DNA from: Streptomyces sp. NBC_01314
GTDB lineage: Bacteria > Actinomycetota > Actinomycetes > Streptomycetales > Streptomycetaceae
Direction of reading: 5' to 3'
DNA: 64,000 nt
Assembly (NCBI RefSeq): GCF_041435215.1
Contig: NZ_CP108394.1
Span: 8,246,001-8,310,000 of the forward strand
Under the pieces are notes generated by a model, which worked only from the letters and a program-made list of their open reading frames with translations, ran no database searches and had not been told where the DNA came from. Position numbers and translations under genes: made by a program. Positions 8,824 to 16,872 of this stretch are shown here, piece after piece; position 1 is the first letter of the stretch, and every line of letters starts with the position of its first letter.

Positions 8824-8880
8824 TCACCTCGGTGATCAGCTCGGGGATCACGTCGTGTTCACCCCAGGGTGAACACGACG
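8821..8880. terminator. Pair of hairpins between converging GH114 and cobS genes
   Basis: TGATCACC/GGTGATCA (8821-8828 and 8831-8838) begins with the TGA stop of the plus-strand gene. A second, stronger repeat CGTCGTGTTCACCC/GGGTGAACACGACG (8851-8864 and 8867-8880) has 14-base arms and runs 22 bp into the cobS coding end. With only 35 bp between the stops, both look like a compact bidirectional terminator partly built into coding sequence. Confidence 0.7.
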
Positions 8881-9701
8881 AGGGCCGCCGTCGCCGCGGT
8901 CTCCGCCAGGCCGCCGAACACATCACCGGTGACGCCGCCGAACCGCCGTACGCAATGGCGGAGCAGGAGTTCGGCGGCACCGCAGGCGAGGACGACCGCG
9001 AGGGCCGCGCGGCCGAGGTCGTACGGCCCGAGGAGTGCCCCCGCGCCCGCCGCCGCGCACCCGACCAGGACGGCCACGAGCAGTGCGGCCCGTACCGGCA
9101 CCACCCCCGCCACCGCCGCCCCCAGCCCCTCCGGCCGGGCGGCGGGTACGCCGGCGCGCGCGGCCAGGGTCAGGGCCAGCCTCGCGGTGGTCGCCGACAC
9201 GGCCGTCGCGAGCGCGCCCAGCGCCCAGGACTCGCCGTACGCCTCGGTGAGCGCGGCGACCTGGGCCAGCAGTACGAGGACGAGGGTGACGACCCCGAAC
9301 GGCCCGATGTCCGACTGCTTCATGATCCGCAGGGCGTCCTCGGCGGGCCTGCCGCTGCCGAGCCCGTCGGCGGTGTCGGCGAGCCCGTCCAGGTGGAGGC
9401 CCCGGGTGAGTACGGCTGGTACGGCGACGGAGGCCACGGCGGCGAGCAGCGGACCGGCCCCCAGGAGCAGGAGGAGCCCGCCGGGCACGGCCGCGCCCAG
9501 CCCGACGACCAGTCCGGCGACGGGCGCGCACAGCATCCCGGCGCGCGCGGCCTCGCGGTCCCAGCGATGAACGGCCACCGGCAGCACGGTCAGGGTGCCG
9601 AACGCGAAACGCGGGCCGTCGGAGAACGCGCGCCCGGACTTGGGGGACACGGACTTCGGGGACACGGGCTCGTCGTCCGGGGGCTCGGGGGTCGTGGACA
9701 C
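8859..9701 (-). CDS. cobS: Adenosylcobinamide-GDP ribazoletransferase (cobalamin-5'-phosphate synthase)
   Basis: A 280-aa integral membrane enzyme that joins adenosylcobinamide-GDP to alpha-ribazole or its phosphate, the last assembly step of cobalamin. The translation shows FGTLTVLPVAVHRWDR, the family motif HLDGLADTADGLGSG, then MKQSDIGPFGVVTLVLVLLAQ and several hydrophobic segments. The start is GTG 9701, without a clear ribosome site. The first 30 residues (rich in Pro, Ser, Asp) are probably a disordered tail. Partners cobT and cobU are within 5 kb on the same strand but not contiguous. I found no cobalamin riboswitch upstream. Confidence 0.93.
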   Translation of the reverse strand: MSTTPEPPDDEPVSPKSVSPKSGRAFSDGPRFAFGTLTVLPVAVHRWDREAARAGMLCAPVAGLVVGLGAAVPGGLLLLLGAGPLLAAVASVAVPAVLTRGLHLDGLADTADGLGSGRPAEDALRIMKQSDIGPFGVVTLVLVLLAQVAALTEAYGESWALGALATAVSATTARLALTLAARAGVPAARPEGLGAAVAGVVPVRAALLVAVLVGCAAAGAGALLGPYDLGRAALAVVLACGAAELLLRHCVRRFGGVTGDVFGGLAETAATAALVVFTLG

Positions 9702-9771
9702 CGGCGCAGGCTACCCGGCGCGGCGGGTGGGCTCGGCGGCGGCCAGGGGCGGTGATGGATAAAGTTCGCAT

Positions 9772-10620
9772 ATGGGTCACTGGTGGGAGCGGAACATCAT
9801 CGAGCCGGGCAAACTGCCCCTGCTTCTCGCACTCACCGCGTTCGTCCTGACATTCCTGATCACCCGGGTCGTCACCCGCCTCATCCGTGCGGGCAAGGGC
9901 CCCTTCCGCAACATCAGCGGCAGCGGCGGCGTGCACATCCACCACGTCGTCCCCGGCGTCGTCCTCACCGTCATCGGCGGCTTCGGCTCGGTGGCCGGCG
10001 ACGGGCACGGCTTCGGCGCGCTGATCTCCGCCGTGCTGTTCGGCATGGGCGTGGGCCTGGTGCTGGACGAGTTCGCGCTGATCCTGCACCTCGACGACGT
10101 GTACTGGAGCGAGGCGGGCCGCCAGAGCGTCGAAGTGGTCGTGCTGACGGCGGCCCTGGTGGGCCTGATGCTGGTCGGCTTCCTCCCCTTCGGCGTCGAC
10201 GACCTCGACGACGAGGAGCTCCAGGACCGGGGAGCCGTCATGGTCAGCATGGGGACGAACTTCCTCATCGCCCTGATCGCCCTCGCCAAGGGCAAGGCCC
10301 GCACGGCGATCTTCGGCGTGGTCATCCCGTTCATCGCCGTCATCGGCGCCGTCCGCCTGGCCCGCCCCACCTCCGCCTGGGCCCGCCGCTTCTACCGCCG
10401 CCGCCCACGCACCCGCGCCCGGTCCTGGAAGCGTGCCTACCGCCACGACCGCCGTTGGACGGGCCCCAGCCGCCGCCTTCAGGACTGGATCGGCGGCACC
10501 CCGGACGTGGCACCACCGGAACTGGTATCGGCGGCCCGCCCCGCGCTCCCCGCCGGCCCCTCCCGTTCGTCCGGCCCCACCGGCCCGTCGGAACCGGCCG
10601 ATCCGCCGGAGCGCCGCTGA
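9772..10620 (+). CDS. Integral membrane protein of unknown function
   Basis: A 282-aa protein with about five or six membrane segments: around residues 15-37, 60-80, 83-103, 120-140 and two between 158 and 190. A notable GSGGVHIHHVVPGV stretch follows the first TM, and FALILHLDDVYWSEAGRQS lies between TMs. The C-terminal 90 residues are cytosolic-like, very Arg- then Pro/Ser-rich, and probably disordered. Similar proteins are widespread in Streptomyces with no assigned role. The ATG has no Shine-Dalgarno and is preceded by an AT-rich stretch, so a leaderless transcript is possible. It is divergent from cobS with 70 bp between the starts. Confidence 0.8.
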   Translation: MGHWWERNIIEPGKLPLLLALTAFVLTFLITRVVTRLIRAGKGPFRNISGSGGVHIHHVVPGVVLTVIGGFGSVAGDGHGFGALISAVLFGMGVGLVLDEFALILHLDDVYWSEAGRQSVEVVVLTAALVGLMLVGFLPFGVDDLDDEELQDRGAVMVSMGTNFLIALIALAKGKARTAIFGVVIPFIAVIGAVRLARPTSAWARRFYRRRPRTRARSWKRAYRHDRRWTGPSRRLQDWIGGTPDVAPPELVSAARPALPAGPSRSSGPTGPSEPADPPERR

Positions 10621-10925
10621 CGTACGGCCACGGCCCCGCACCCCACCAGCACCGCCGCGATCGCCGCCAGATGCTCCTTGCCCGCGAGGTTCTCCTTCAC
10701 CAGCACCTCGACGACCGGCACCTTGACGACCGGCACCTCGATGATCATCGCCACGACGACCAGCACCTCGACGACCGGCACCTCGTCAGCCGCGCCCGCC
10801 GTCACGCACGCCCGGAAGCGGCACCCCACGAACACGGCGTGCCCCACCACGGCCACCGACGGCCCGGTGTCCACGACTCGCGCGTCCGAGGGGTCTGTCT
10901 CCCGCTCGGATCCGCCGCTCGGCAT
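10479..10925 (-). CDS. Possible small membrane protein with pentapeptide repeats (uncertain gene)
   Basis: A 148-aa frame with strong G/C third-position bias throughout. It encodes six pentapeptides of the type E-V-P-V-V from a 15-bp tandem repeat, then a hydrophobic helix ending GCGAVAVRQRRS with an Arg-rich stop-transfer-like end. The last 47 codons overlap the 3' end of the opposite-strand membrane protein antisense, and the ribosome site is poor. I recognise no family. It may be a real gene, a gene whose true stop was lost, or a repeat that happens to stay open. The gap 10621-11031 otherwise holds no gene. Confidence 0.35.
   Translation of the reverse strand: MPSGGSERETDPSDARVVDTGPSVAVVGHAVFVGCRFRACVTAGAADEVPVVEVLVVVAMIIEVPVVKVPVVEVLVKENLAGKEHLAAIAAVLVGCGAVAVRQRRSGGSAGSDGPVGPDEREGPAGSAGRAADTSSGGATSGVPPIQS
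10695..10784. repeat. Six-unit 15-bp tandem repeat
   Basis: Six consecutive 15-bp units at 10695, 10710, 10725, 10740, 10755 and 10770, consensus GACGACCGGCACCTC. Units 3 and 6 match the consensus exactly. Unit 2 differs at one base, and unit 4 is the most diverged. All changes keep the 15-bp register and the minus-strand reading frame, which then codes for hydrophobic pentapeptides. That is more consistent with selection on a protein than with a free microsatellite. Confidence 0.8.
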
Positions 10926-11031
10926 TCATTTCCGCCGCGACGGTGGGCAACCAGGACGGCCGGTCCGACGGTGCCGAACCGGCCGTACGTGACGCCCCCG
11001 CATCCGCCCCCGCACCGCTCCCGGGTCACTT

Positions 11032-12150
11032 CTAGGTCGCGTCGTACTCCTCGCCGAGGTTCTTCTCCTCGGCCTCTTCCGGCTTGGCCGGCTCCGGCTC
11101 CGGCAGCTCCCGCTCCGGCAGCTCCGCCGCCAGCGCCGCAGCGGCCCGCACCAGCGGCAGCGCCAGCAGCGCCCCCGCCCCTTCCCCGACCTTCACGCCA
11201 TGGTCGAACAGCGGCTCGATGGCCATCCGGTCCAGCGCCTTGGCCTGGGCCGGCTCCCCACTGCTCTGCCCGGCCAGCCACCAGTCCGGCGCCCGGAAGG
11301 CGACCCGCTGGGCGACCAGCGCACAGGCCGCGGACACCACACCGTCCAGGATCACCGGCATCTTCCGCACCGCGCTCTGCAACAGGAACCCGGTCATGGC
11401 CGCGAGATCCGCCCCGCCCACGGTCGCGAGCAACTGCAACTGGTCACCGAGCACCGGCCGGGCCCGCCGCAGAGCGTCCCGTACGGCCGCACACTTGCGC
11501 ATCCACGCCAGATCGTCGATCGCCCGGCCGCCCCGCCCGGTGACGACGGACGCGTCGGTCCCGCACAGCCCGGCGACGAGAACCGCCGCCGCCGTGGTCC
11601 CGCCGACGCTCACATCGCCGAGGACGACGAGGTCGGTCCCGGAGTCCGCCTCCTCGTCCGCGAGGGCGACGCCCACCCGGAACGCGGCCTCCGCCTCCTC
11701 CCTCGTCAGCGCGTCCTCGACGTCGATACGCCCGGACCCGCGCCGCACCCGGTGCCGTACGACCTCCGCGGGCAGCGCCTCCGGGTCGCAGTCGAGCGCG
11801 AGGTCCACCACGCGTACGGGTACGTCGAGCTGCCGGGCCAGCACCGCCACCGGGCTGGCGCCGTCGAGGACGGCCCGCACCAGCTGGTCCGCGGTGCCCG
11901 CGGCCCGCGCGGAGACGCCGAGTTCGGCGATCCCGTGGTCGCCCGCGAACAGCACCACACGGGCCCGGCCGATCGGCCGCACCGGCACGGCCGACTGTGC
12001 CGCCGCCAGCCACTCACCCAGTTCGTCGAGGCGGCCCAGTGCCCCGGGCGGCACGATCTGCCGTTCCCGCCGAGCCTCGGCGTCGCGGCGCACCCCACCG
12101 TCGGGGCGCTCGATCAGATCGGTGAAGTCGTCGAGATTAAGCGAGCTCAT
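11032..12150 (-). CDS. cobT: Nicotinate-nucleotide--dimethylbenzimidazole phosphoribosyltransferase
   Basis: A 372-aa enzyme that makes alpha-ribazole phosphate from nicotinate mononucleotide and dimethylbenzimidazole, the lower-ligand step of cobalamin synthesis. Family marks are VVLFAGDHGIAELGVSA, DLVVLGDVSVGGTTAAAVL, VTGRGGRAID and the catalytic-glutamate region KVGEGAGALLALPL. The last 30 residues are a Glu/Pro-rich tail beyond the family core. ATG 12150 (SSLNLDDFTDLIERPDGG) is the best start; the frame stays open further up, but that part is Arg-rich and not family-like. It supplies substrate for cobS. Confidence 0.94.
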   Translation of the reverse strand: MSSLNLDDFTDLIERPDGGVRRDAEARRERQIVPPGALGRLDELGEWLAAAQSAVPVRPIGRARVVLFAGDHGIAELGVSARAAGTADQLVRAVLDGASPVAVLARQLDVPVRVVDLALDCDPEALPAEVVRHRVRRGSGRIDVEDALTREEAEAAFRVGVALADEEADSGTDLVVLGDVSVGGTTAAAVLVAGLCGTDASVVTGRGGRAIDDLAWMRKCAAVRDALRRARPVLGDQLQLLATVGGADLAAMTGFLLQSAVRKMPVILDGVVSAACALVAQRVAFRAPDWWLAGQSSGEPAQAKALDRMAIEPLFDHGVKVGEGAGALLALPLVRAAAALAAELPERELPEPEPAKPEEAEEKNLGEEYDAT

Positions 12151-12343
12151 TCGCCGAACAGTACCGGCAGCGATCGAACACGACCGCGCCACACCGTGAC
12201 CCCACGGCGTACGAACGTCCCACCGCGCCACCGGCACGTCATTGCACCCGGGATCACGCTCACGTACGTACCTTTTCGGTGCGAATGTCCGTACGTCGTC
12301 GTCCCGGTCGCGTACGCGATCCCGTCGTTCCCCAGGAGCCGCC

Positions 12344-13303
12344 ATGCCCCCCACCCCGCGGCCGGAGCCCGGCCGACCCGCCTCGGGAGCCGACCCCTTC
12401 CACGAACCGCGCCGGGGCGACTGCCCGTGGTGCGGTTCACGGCAGTTGCGTACGCGGGTGCGAGCGCCGGAAGGGAGCCGGCGCACGCCGGGCACGTTCG
12501 TGGTCGACGAGTGCCGGGACTGCGCCCACGCCTTCCAGAACCCCCGGCCCACCGCGGACGGGCTGTTGCTCCGGCACCACCAGCACCCCGTCGAGGACGA
12601 CATCAGCGCGATCCTCGCAGGGCGCCGGGGCCGCCGACTCCGCCGGCATCACCGGGCCGCCGCCCGCGCGCTGCGGGCGTACCTCGAACCGGAGAGCTGG
12701 CTGGACGTCGGCACCGGCCACGGCCACTTCCCGGAGGCCGCGCGCGAGATCCACCCGTACACCTCCTTCGACGGCCTCGACCCGACCCGGCGCATCGAAC
12801 AGGCCTGGGAGGCCGGGCGGGTGGAGGAGGCGTACCAGGGCCTGCTCACCGATCCGGAGATCACCGCGCGGCTGCGTGCCCGCTACGACGTGGTCAGCAT
12901 GTTCCACCACCTGGAACACACCGCCGATCCCCGCGAGGAACTCCGCGCCGCCCACACCGTCCTGCGTCCCGGCGGCCACCTCCTCCTCGAAGTCCCGGAC
13001 CGGGCCCGCCCGTTCGGCACGCGGTCCCTCAGGAGCCGCCGGTTCTGGAAGCCGCACGACGGCCTGCGCCCCCTCCACCTCATCCCCCTGCGCAACCTGC
13101 TCTCCGAACTGCGGTCCCTGGGCTACGAGATCCTCACCACCCGCCCCTGCACCCCCCTCCCGCCGCGCGCCCACCGCATCCTCGCGCGCCGCACCGCACA
13201 ACCAACCGCCCCCGCAGTGCCCCCAGCCCCGGTGGCCGACCTCCCACCGCTCTCCTCGACCCCTCCGCCGCCCTGGCCCGGTCCGTCCGCCTCAGCCCCG
13301 TAG
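12344..13303 (+). CDS. SAM-dependent class I methyltransferase with N-terminal zinc ribbon
   Basis: A 319-aa protein. Residues about 25-70 hold two Cys pairs (CPWCG and CRDC) forming a likely zinc ribbon. The methyltransferase fold follows, with SAM motif WLDVGTGHGHFPEAA, an acidic D in FDGLDPTRRI, SMFHHLEHTADP and LRPGGHLLLEVPDR. The arrangement resembles enzymes that methylate sugars or act on secondary metabolites, but the substrate is unknown. The tail is Pro-rich. ATG 12344 has AGGAG 7 nt upstream. It is divergent from cobT, and its 3' end overlaps that of cobU by 12 bp, tail to tail. Confidence 0.85.
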   Translation: MPPTPRPEPGRPASGADPFHEPRRGDCPWCGSRQLRTRVRAPEGSRRTPGTFVVDECRDCAHAFQNPRPTADGLLLRHHQHPVEDDISAILAGRRGRRLRRHHRAAARALRAYLEPESWLDVGTGHGHFPEAAREIHPYTSFDGLDPTRRIEQAWEAGRVEEAYQGLLTDPEITARLRARYDVVSMFHHLEHTADPREELRAAHTVLRPGGHLLLEVPDRARPFGTRSLRSRRFWKPHDGLRPLHLIPLRNLLSELRSLGYEILTTRPCTPLPPRAHRILARRTAQPTAPAVPPAPVADLPPLSSTPPPPWPGPSASAP

Positions 13304-14494
13304 GGACAGAGACTGCCCCGCCACCACCAGCAACACGTGCTCGCATTCCGCCGCGAAGGCCGCGTTGAGCCGTCCGAGTTCGTCGCGGTAGCGGCGGCCG
13401 GAGGCGGTGGCGGGGACGATGCCGGAGCCGACCTCGTTCGAGACGGCGACCATCGTGCGGCGCGTGTGCCGCACGGCGTCGGTCAGCTCGGTGACACGCG
13501 CCCGGAGCGCGCGCTCCCCGCCGCCGGCCCACTCCGCGTCGTCCCACGCCCCCACCGAGTCCATCGCGTCCGTCAGCCACAGGGAGAGACAGTCGACGAG
13601 CAGCGGCGCCCCGTCGTCCTTCAGCAGCGGGACCAGGTCGCAGGTCTCGACCGTGTGCCAGGAGCCGGGCCGCCGCTCACGGTGGGAGGTGACCCGTGCG
13701 GCCCACTCCCCGTCGCCGGTGCGCGTCCCGCCGGTCGCCACGTACAGCACGTCCGGAAACGCCTCCAGCCGCCGCTCGGCCTCCACCGACTTCCCGGACC
13801 GCGCCCCGCCGACCACCAGCGTGCGGCGCGGCACATCGGGCACGTCCTCGTAGGCGCCCACCGCCAGCGTCGTCCCGTCCGGCACGGCGCGCGCGCCCGC
13901 CGCCGCGAGCCGGCGCGGCAACTCGCCGTCCGGCGGCACGTCGTGGTCGATGTGCACGGCGACGACATCGGTCGTCGGCCCGACGGCACCCACCCTCCGC
14001 AGCCGCGCCAGCGCGTCCGGACGCCCCAGGACATCGGCGAGCACCATGTCGTACGGCTCCACCGAACGCTCCTCCAGCCCGGCCGGCGCGCCCCCCGGCG
14101 GCAGATACAGCAACCGCTGCCCGCCCGGCCCGGACACCGCGTACCCCGTGCCCGGCGCGTCCAGTGCCAGCGCCCGCACCCGGTGCCCGGTCAGCAGCGC
14201 CAGCTCCCGCCCGTCCGGCACCCGCCCCGGCTGCGGCAGCCCCGCCGGCACCTCCACGGCGGGCCCGTCGTGCGGATGCGACAGCAGTACCTGCCGCACA
14301 CCGGTCAGCGAATGCCCGGCGCGCGCGGCCGCGAGGGCGGCGCCCGGAGTGAGGTCGAGCAACAGTGTGCCGTCCACGAGCAGCGCGGTCGCCCCGCGCG
14401 CGGCATCACCGAGCGCGGTCGCACACGCCGCGCACGGACAGTCGGGGCGGGGAAGCCCCGCGGGAGCGCCGGTGCCGAGCAAAGTCAGTTCCAC
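13292..14494 (-). CDS. cobU: Adenosylcobinamide kinase / adenosylcobinamide-phosphate guanylyltransferase with N-terminal MBL-fold domain
   Basis: A 400-aa two-domain protein. Residues about 223-400 are CobU: P-loop GGARSGKS (229-236), then DVLYVATG, SHRERRPGSWHTVE, LLVDCLSLWLTD and VSNEVGSGIVPA. They phosphorylate adenosylcobinamide and attach GMP. Residues 1-215 resemble a PhnP/PqqB-like metallo-beta-lactamase fold: LTLLGTGAPAGLPRPDCPCAAC with a Cys cluster, then LLSHPHDGPA where HxHxDH is expected, and VAVHIDHDVP. The metal motif is degenerate, so hydrolase activity is doubtful. GTG 14494 gives the proper MBL N-terminus; an upstream GTG at 14524 is less likely. Fusions of this length are annotated in other streptomycetes. 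Confidence 0.9.
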   Translation of the reverse strand: MELTLLGTGAPAGLPRPDCPCAACATALGDAARGATALLVDGTLLLDLTPGAALAAARAGHSLTGVRQVLLSHPHDGPAVEVPAGLPQPGRVPDGRELALLTGHRVRALALDAPGTGYAVSGPGGQRLLYLPPGGAPAGLEERSVEPYDMVLADVLGRPDALARLRRVGAVGPTTDVVAVHIDHDVPPDGELPRRLAAAGARAVPDGTTLAVGAYEDVPDVPRRTLVVGGARSGKSVEAERRLEAFPDVLYVATGGTRTGDGEWAARVTSHRERRPGSWHTVETCDLVPLLKDDGAPLLVDCLSLWLTDAMDSVGAWDDAEWAGGGERALRARVTELTDAVRHTRRTMVAVSNEVGSGIVPATASGRRYRDELGRLNAAFAAECEHVLLVVAGQSLSLRG

Positions 14495-14620
14495 GCCCCG
14501 ATTTTCGCGTGTCCCGATGAACACCCGCAGATCTTGTGCGTCCGACTAGGCTCAAGGGAGGAACCGGATCTTGCTTGGCACCCTGTGTGCGGTGCCGGGC
14601 CGGTACTTACGGAGGCTCAC

Positions 14621-14833
14621 ATGGCGGCATGGACGTGGCGGTTCGAGAAGGCCGACGGGACTGAGGTCCAGCCCGCGGTCCAGCCCGAGGAGTTCACGAC
14701 CCAGGGGGACGCCGAGTCGTGGATCGGGGAACACTGGAAGGAACTCCTGGAGGGCGGCGCCGAACAGGTCCACCTCTCCGAGGACACGACGAAGATCTAC
14801 GGCCCGATGAGCCTGAACGCCCAGGACGCGTAG
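14621..14833 (+). CDS. Small conserved Streptomyces protein of unknown function (70 aa)
   Basis: ATG 14621 with GGAGG 8 nt upstream and a clean 70-codon frame with high G/C third positions. The protein is acidic and Trp-rich (AAWTWRFEKADGTEV, ESWIGEHWKELLEGG), has no Cys and no TM, and looks like a small compact cytosolic fold. I recall such proteins in many streptomycetes as hypothetical. It is divergent from cobU across a 126-bp gap that contains a -10-like TAGGCT at 14547. No function can be assigned. Confidence 0.85.
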   Translation: MAAWTWRFEKADGTEVQPAVQPEEFTTQGDAESWIGEHWKELLEGGAEQVHLSEDTTKIYGPMSLNAQDA

Positions 14834-14928
14834 CCGCTCCGCGGTGGGGCGGGGCTCCCACCCGGGGCTCCGCCCCGAACCCCGCGGGACGGGTGCGTTC
14901 GTCGTCCGCGGCCGAGTGGGGGCTGGCC

Positions 14929-15023
14929 GCGCAGTTCCCCGCGCCCCTAAGGGCCTACGGCCCTTTCGGGCCGAAAAAGCAAGGGGCGCAGCCCCTGCTT
15001 TTCAGGGGCGCGGGGAACTGCGC
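14929..15023. repeat. Complex inverted repeat (paired dispersed elements with nested hairpins)
   Basis: Perfect 20-bp arms (GCGCAGTTCCCCGCGCCCCT at 14929-14948 and its complement at 15004-15023) enclose 55 nt. That loop holds two further hairpins, AGGGCC/GGCCCT around 14948-14963 and a GGGGC/GCCCC stem around 14985-15000. It fills the gap between two converging genes and could terminate both. Outside it, 14834-14928 and 15024-15117 hold no gene. Confidence 0.85.
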
Positions 15024-15117
15024 GACCAGCCCCCACCGAACCCGCGGATGGGGGTCGAAGGGGCGCAGCCCCTGGTGGGGGAGGGACGGGTAGGGGCCGC
15101 GGGGGCGAGACAAAAAC

Positions 15118-15912
15118 TCAGCCGCGCACACCGCACAGGTGCAGCAACGCCGCGACCCGCCGATAGGGATCCGTCCGCCCCGCCCGCTCCTCAGCGGCGA
15201 GCAACGCGTCCAGATCCCCGTCAAGAGGAACCCCCGCATCGTCCGCGGCCAGATCCGTGAACACCCGCACCCCGTACCACGCGTGCAACGGCGCCCCGAT
15301 CCCCGCGAGCGCGTCCGTCAGTGTCGTCAGCCGATCCGCCCGCACATCGAGGCCGAGCCGATTCCGGTACGCGGTGGTGTCGAAGGCGGCCAGCGCCCCC
15401 GCCCAGTCCCCGGCCAGCCCCGCCCGCATCGCGAGCGCGTCGCCGTTCCGTACGAGCAGCGACAGCAGCCCCCCGGGCGCCAGCATCCGCGCCAGTCCCG
15501 CCAGCAGCGCGTCCGGCTCCTCGACGTACATCAGGACCCCATGACAGAGGACCACGTCGAAACTGCCCGGCAGGAAGTGGACCCCCGTGTCCCGGCCGTC
15601 GCCCTCGACGATCCGCACCCGGCCCCGGATGCCCTCGGGCTCGGCGGCGAGCGCCTCCCGGGCCACGGCGATCAGCTTCGCCTCACGCTCGATGCCGGTC
15701 ACCGCGTGCCCGGCCCGGGCCAGCCGCAGGGCCTGCGTGCCCTGACCCATGCCCACGTCGAGGACCCGGAGCCGCTGCCCGACCGGGAAGCGTCCGGCTA
15801 TCTGCTCGTCGACCTGCCGGGAGACCAGCTCCTGTCGTACGACCTCACGCAGCGTGCCCAGCCGGTTCAGCCAGGCCTGAGCGGCACCTCCGGAGAAAGC
15901 GGTCGTGCTCAG
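15118..15912 (-). CDS. SAM-dependent class I methyltransferase
   Basis: About 264 aa. Motif I is VLDVGMGQGTQALRLARAG, followed by GIEREAKLIAVARE, IVEGDGRDTG, DVVLCHGVLMYVEEPDALLAGL and LAPGGLLSLLVRNGDALAMRA. This is the pattern of CmoA/UbiG-like methyltransferases; the substrate is unknown. The start is a problem. The frame has no ATG or GTG near the expected N-terminus (STTAFSGGAAQAWLNRLG), and the best candidate is CTG 15912, which overlaps the TGA of the upstream DUF3043 gene and has GGAGAG just before it. Translational coupling to that gene is likely. Confidence 0.82.
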   Translation of the reverse strand: MSTTAFSGGAAQAWLNRLGTLREVVRQELVSRQVDEQIAGRFPVGQRLRVLDVGMGQGTQALRLARAGHAVTGIEREAKLIAVAREALAAEPEGIRGRVRIVEGDGRDTGVHFLPGSFDVVLCHGVLMYVEEPDALLAGLARMLAPGGLLSLLVRNGDALAMRAGLAGDWAGALAAFDTTAYRNRLGLDVRADRLTTLTDALAGIGAPLHAWYGVRVFTDLAADDAGVPLDGDLDALLAAEERAGRTDPYRRVAALLHLCGVRG

Positions 15913-16508
15913 GGCCGCTCTCCGCGCTTGACCTGCGGCTTCGGCAGCCGGAGGCGACGCATCTGGAGCGTGCGCATCAGGGCGTAGGCCACGGCGCCCT
16001 TCTTGTTCGCGTCGGGGAAGCGCTCGTTCAGCTGCTTCTTCAGACGGAACCCGAGGCTGATCGAGTCGACCACGATCAGAACGATCACGAACAGCCACAG
16101 CAGCAGCGCGATGTTCTGCAGTGACGCCACCTGCACCATGCTCAGCACGAGGATGAGCACGGCCAGCGGCAGGAAGAACTCGGCGATGTGGAAGCGCGAG
16201 TCCACGAAGTCACGGGCGAACCTGCGCACGGGGCCCTTGTCCCGTGCGGGCAGATAGCGCTCGTCGCCGGTTGCCAGCGCCTGACGCTGCTTCTCCATGG
16301 CGGAGCGGCGCTCGTCGCGGGAGCGCTTGGCTGCCTCCTTGCGCGTCGTCGGCGTATTGGCAACGCTACGACGCTGGCCTTGGGCCGCACTCCGCTTGGG
16401 AGTGGGCCGCCCCTTGGGGGCCTGCGGGTGACGGGTCTGCTGGGAGTTGGTCACCGCCGCCTTGTCGGCGGCCGATTCCTTCTCGCTCTTGGCGCGGCTA
16501 CGGAACAC
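15909..16508 (-). CDS. DUF3043-family membrane protein
   Basis: A 199-aa protein conserved in actinobacteria. The first 110 residues are Lys/Arg/Gln-rich and probably disordered and cytosolic (RHPQAPKGRPTPKRS, DERYLPARDKGPVRRFARDFVDS). A helical hairpin of two membrane segments follows (FFLPLAVLILVLSMV and IALLLWLFVIVLIVVDSI), then a short basic tail. GTG 16508 (VFRSRAKSEKESAADK) is preferred to the longer open frame starting at 16718, whose extra part is not conserved-looking. It overlaps the downstream methyltransferase by 4 bp. Function unknown. Confidence 0.82.
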   Translation of the reverse strand: MFRSRAKSEKESAADKAAVTNSQQTRHPQAPKGRPTPKRSAAQGQRRSVANTPTTRKEAAKRSRDERRSAMEKQRQALATGDERYLPARDKGPVRRFARDFVDSRFHIAEFFLPLAVLILVLSMVQVASLQNIALLLWLFVIVLIVVDSISLGFRLKKQLNERFPDANKKGAVAYALMRTLQMRRLRLPKPQVKRGERP

Positions 16509-16872
16509 AAAACCCAAGGGTACGGGGTGCCGGGGCATGGACCCCAGCCGACTGGGGAACGATCCGGCAACACCCGGCGTCCGTACTGGAGACAGAGGTG
16601 GGGCGAAAGTGTTCGGGGCAACCCGGGAAACCCGGAAAAGGGGGAGCGCGGTGACGGTTCGTCCGTAGGGGGTCCGAGGTATTCCGGGGGTCGGCCCGTA
16701 CAAGACCCCGGGAGACACCTACTCCCTACGCCGGAGCGGTGCCGTACACAGTCGTCCTTGGGGATGAGCGCATCGGTCCCCGAACAGTGCGGTAATAGAA
16801 GCAGGGCCCGTACTGTGGGTTCTGTCGCAGACCTGTGAGCTGGAGTCCGTCAGAAGGGGGCGCGCGAAGCCC
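16509..16872. other. Divergent intergenic region upstream of pspA
   Basis: 364 bp between the DUF3043 gene and pspA with no convincing gene. The pspA-proximal half contains a -10-like TAATAG (16793-16798) and an ACAGT...ACTGT inverted repeat surrounding it (16784-16788 and 16812-16816). That is a possible stress-promoter architecture, but no good -35 is visible. Confidence 0.35.

Noticed and set aside
8859..14494. Cobalamin riboswitch for the cob genes
   Set aside because: No B12-box or conserved core is visible upstream of cobS, cobT or cobU.
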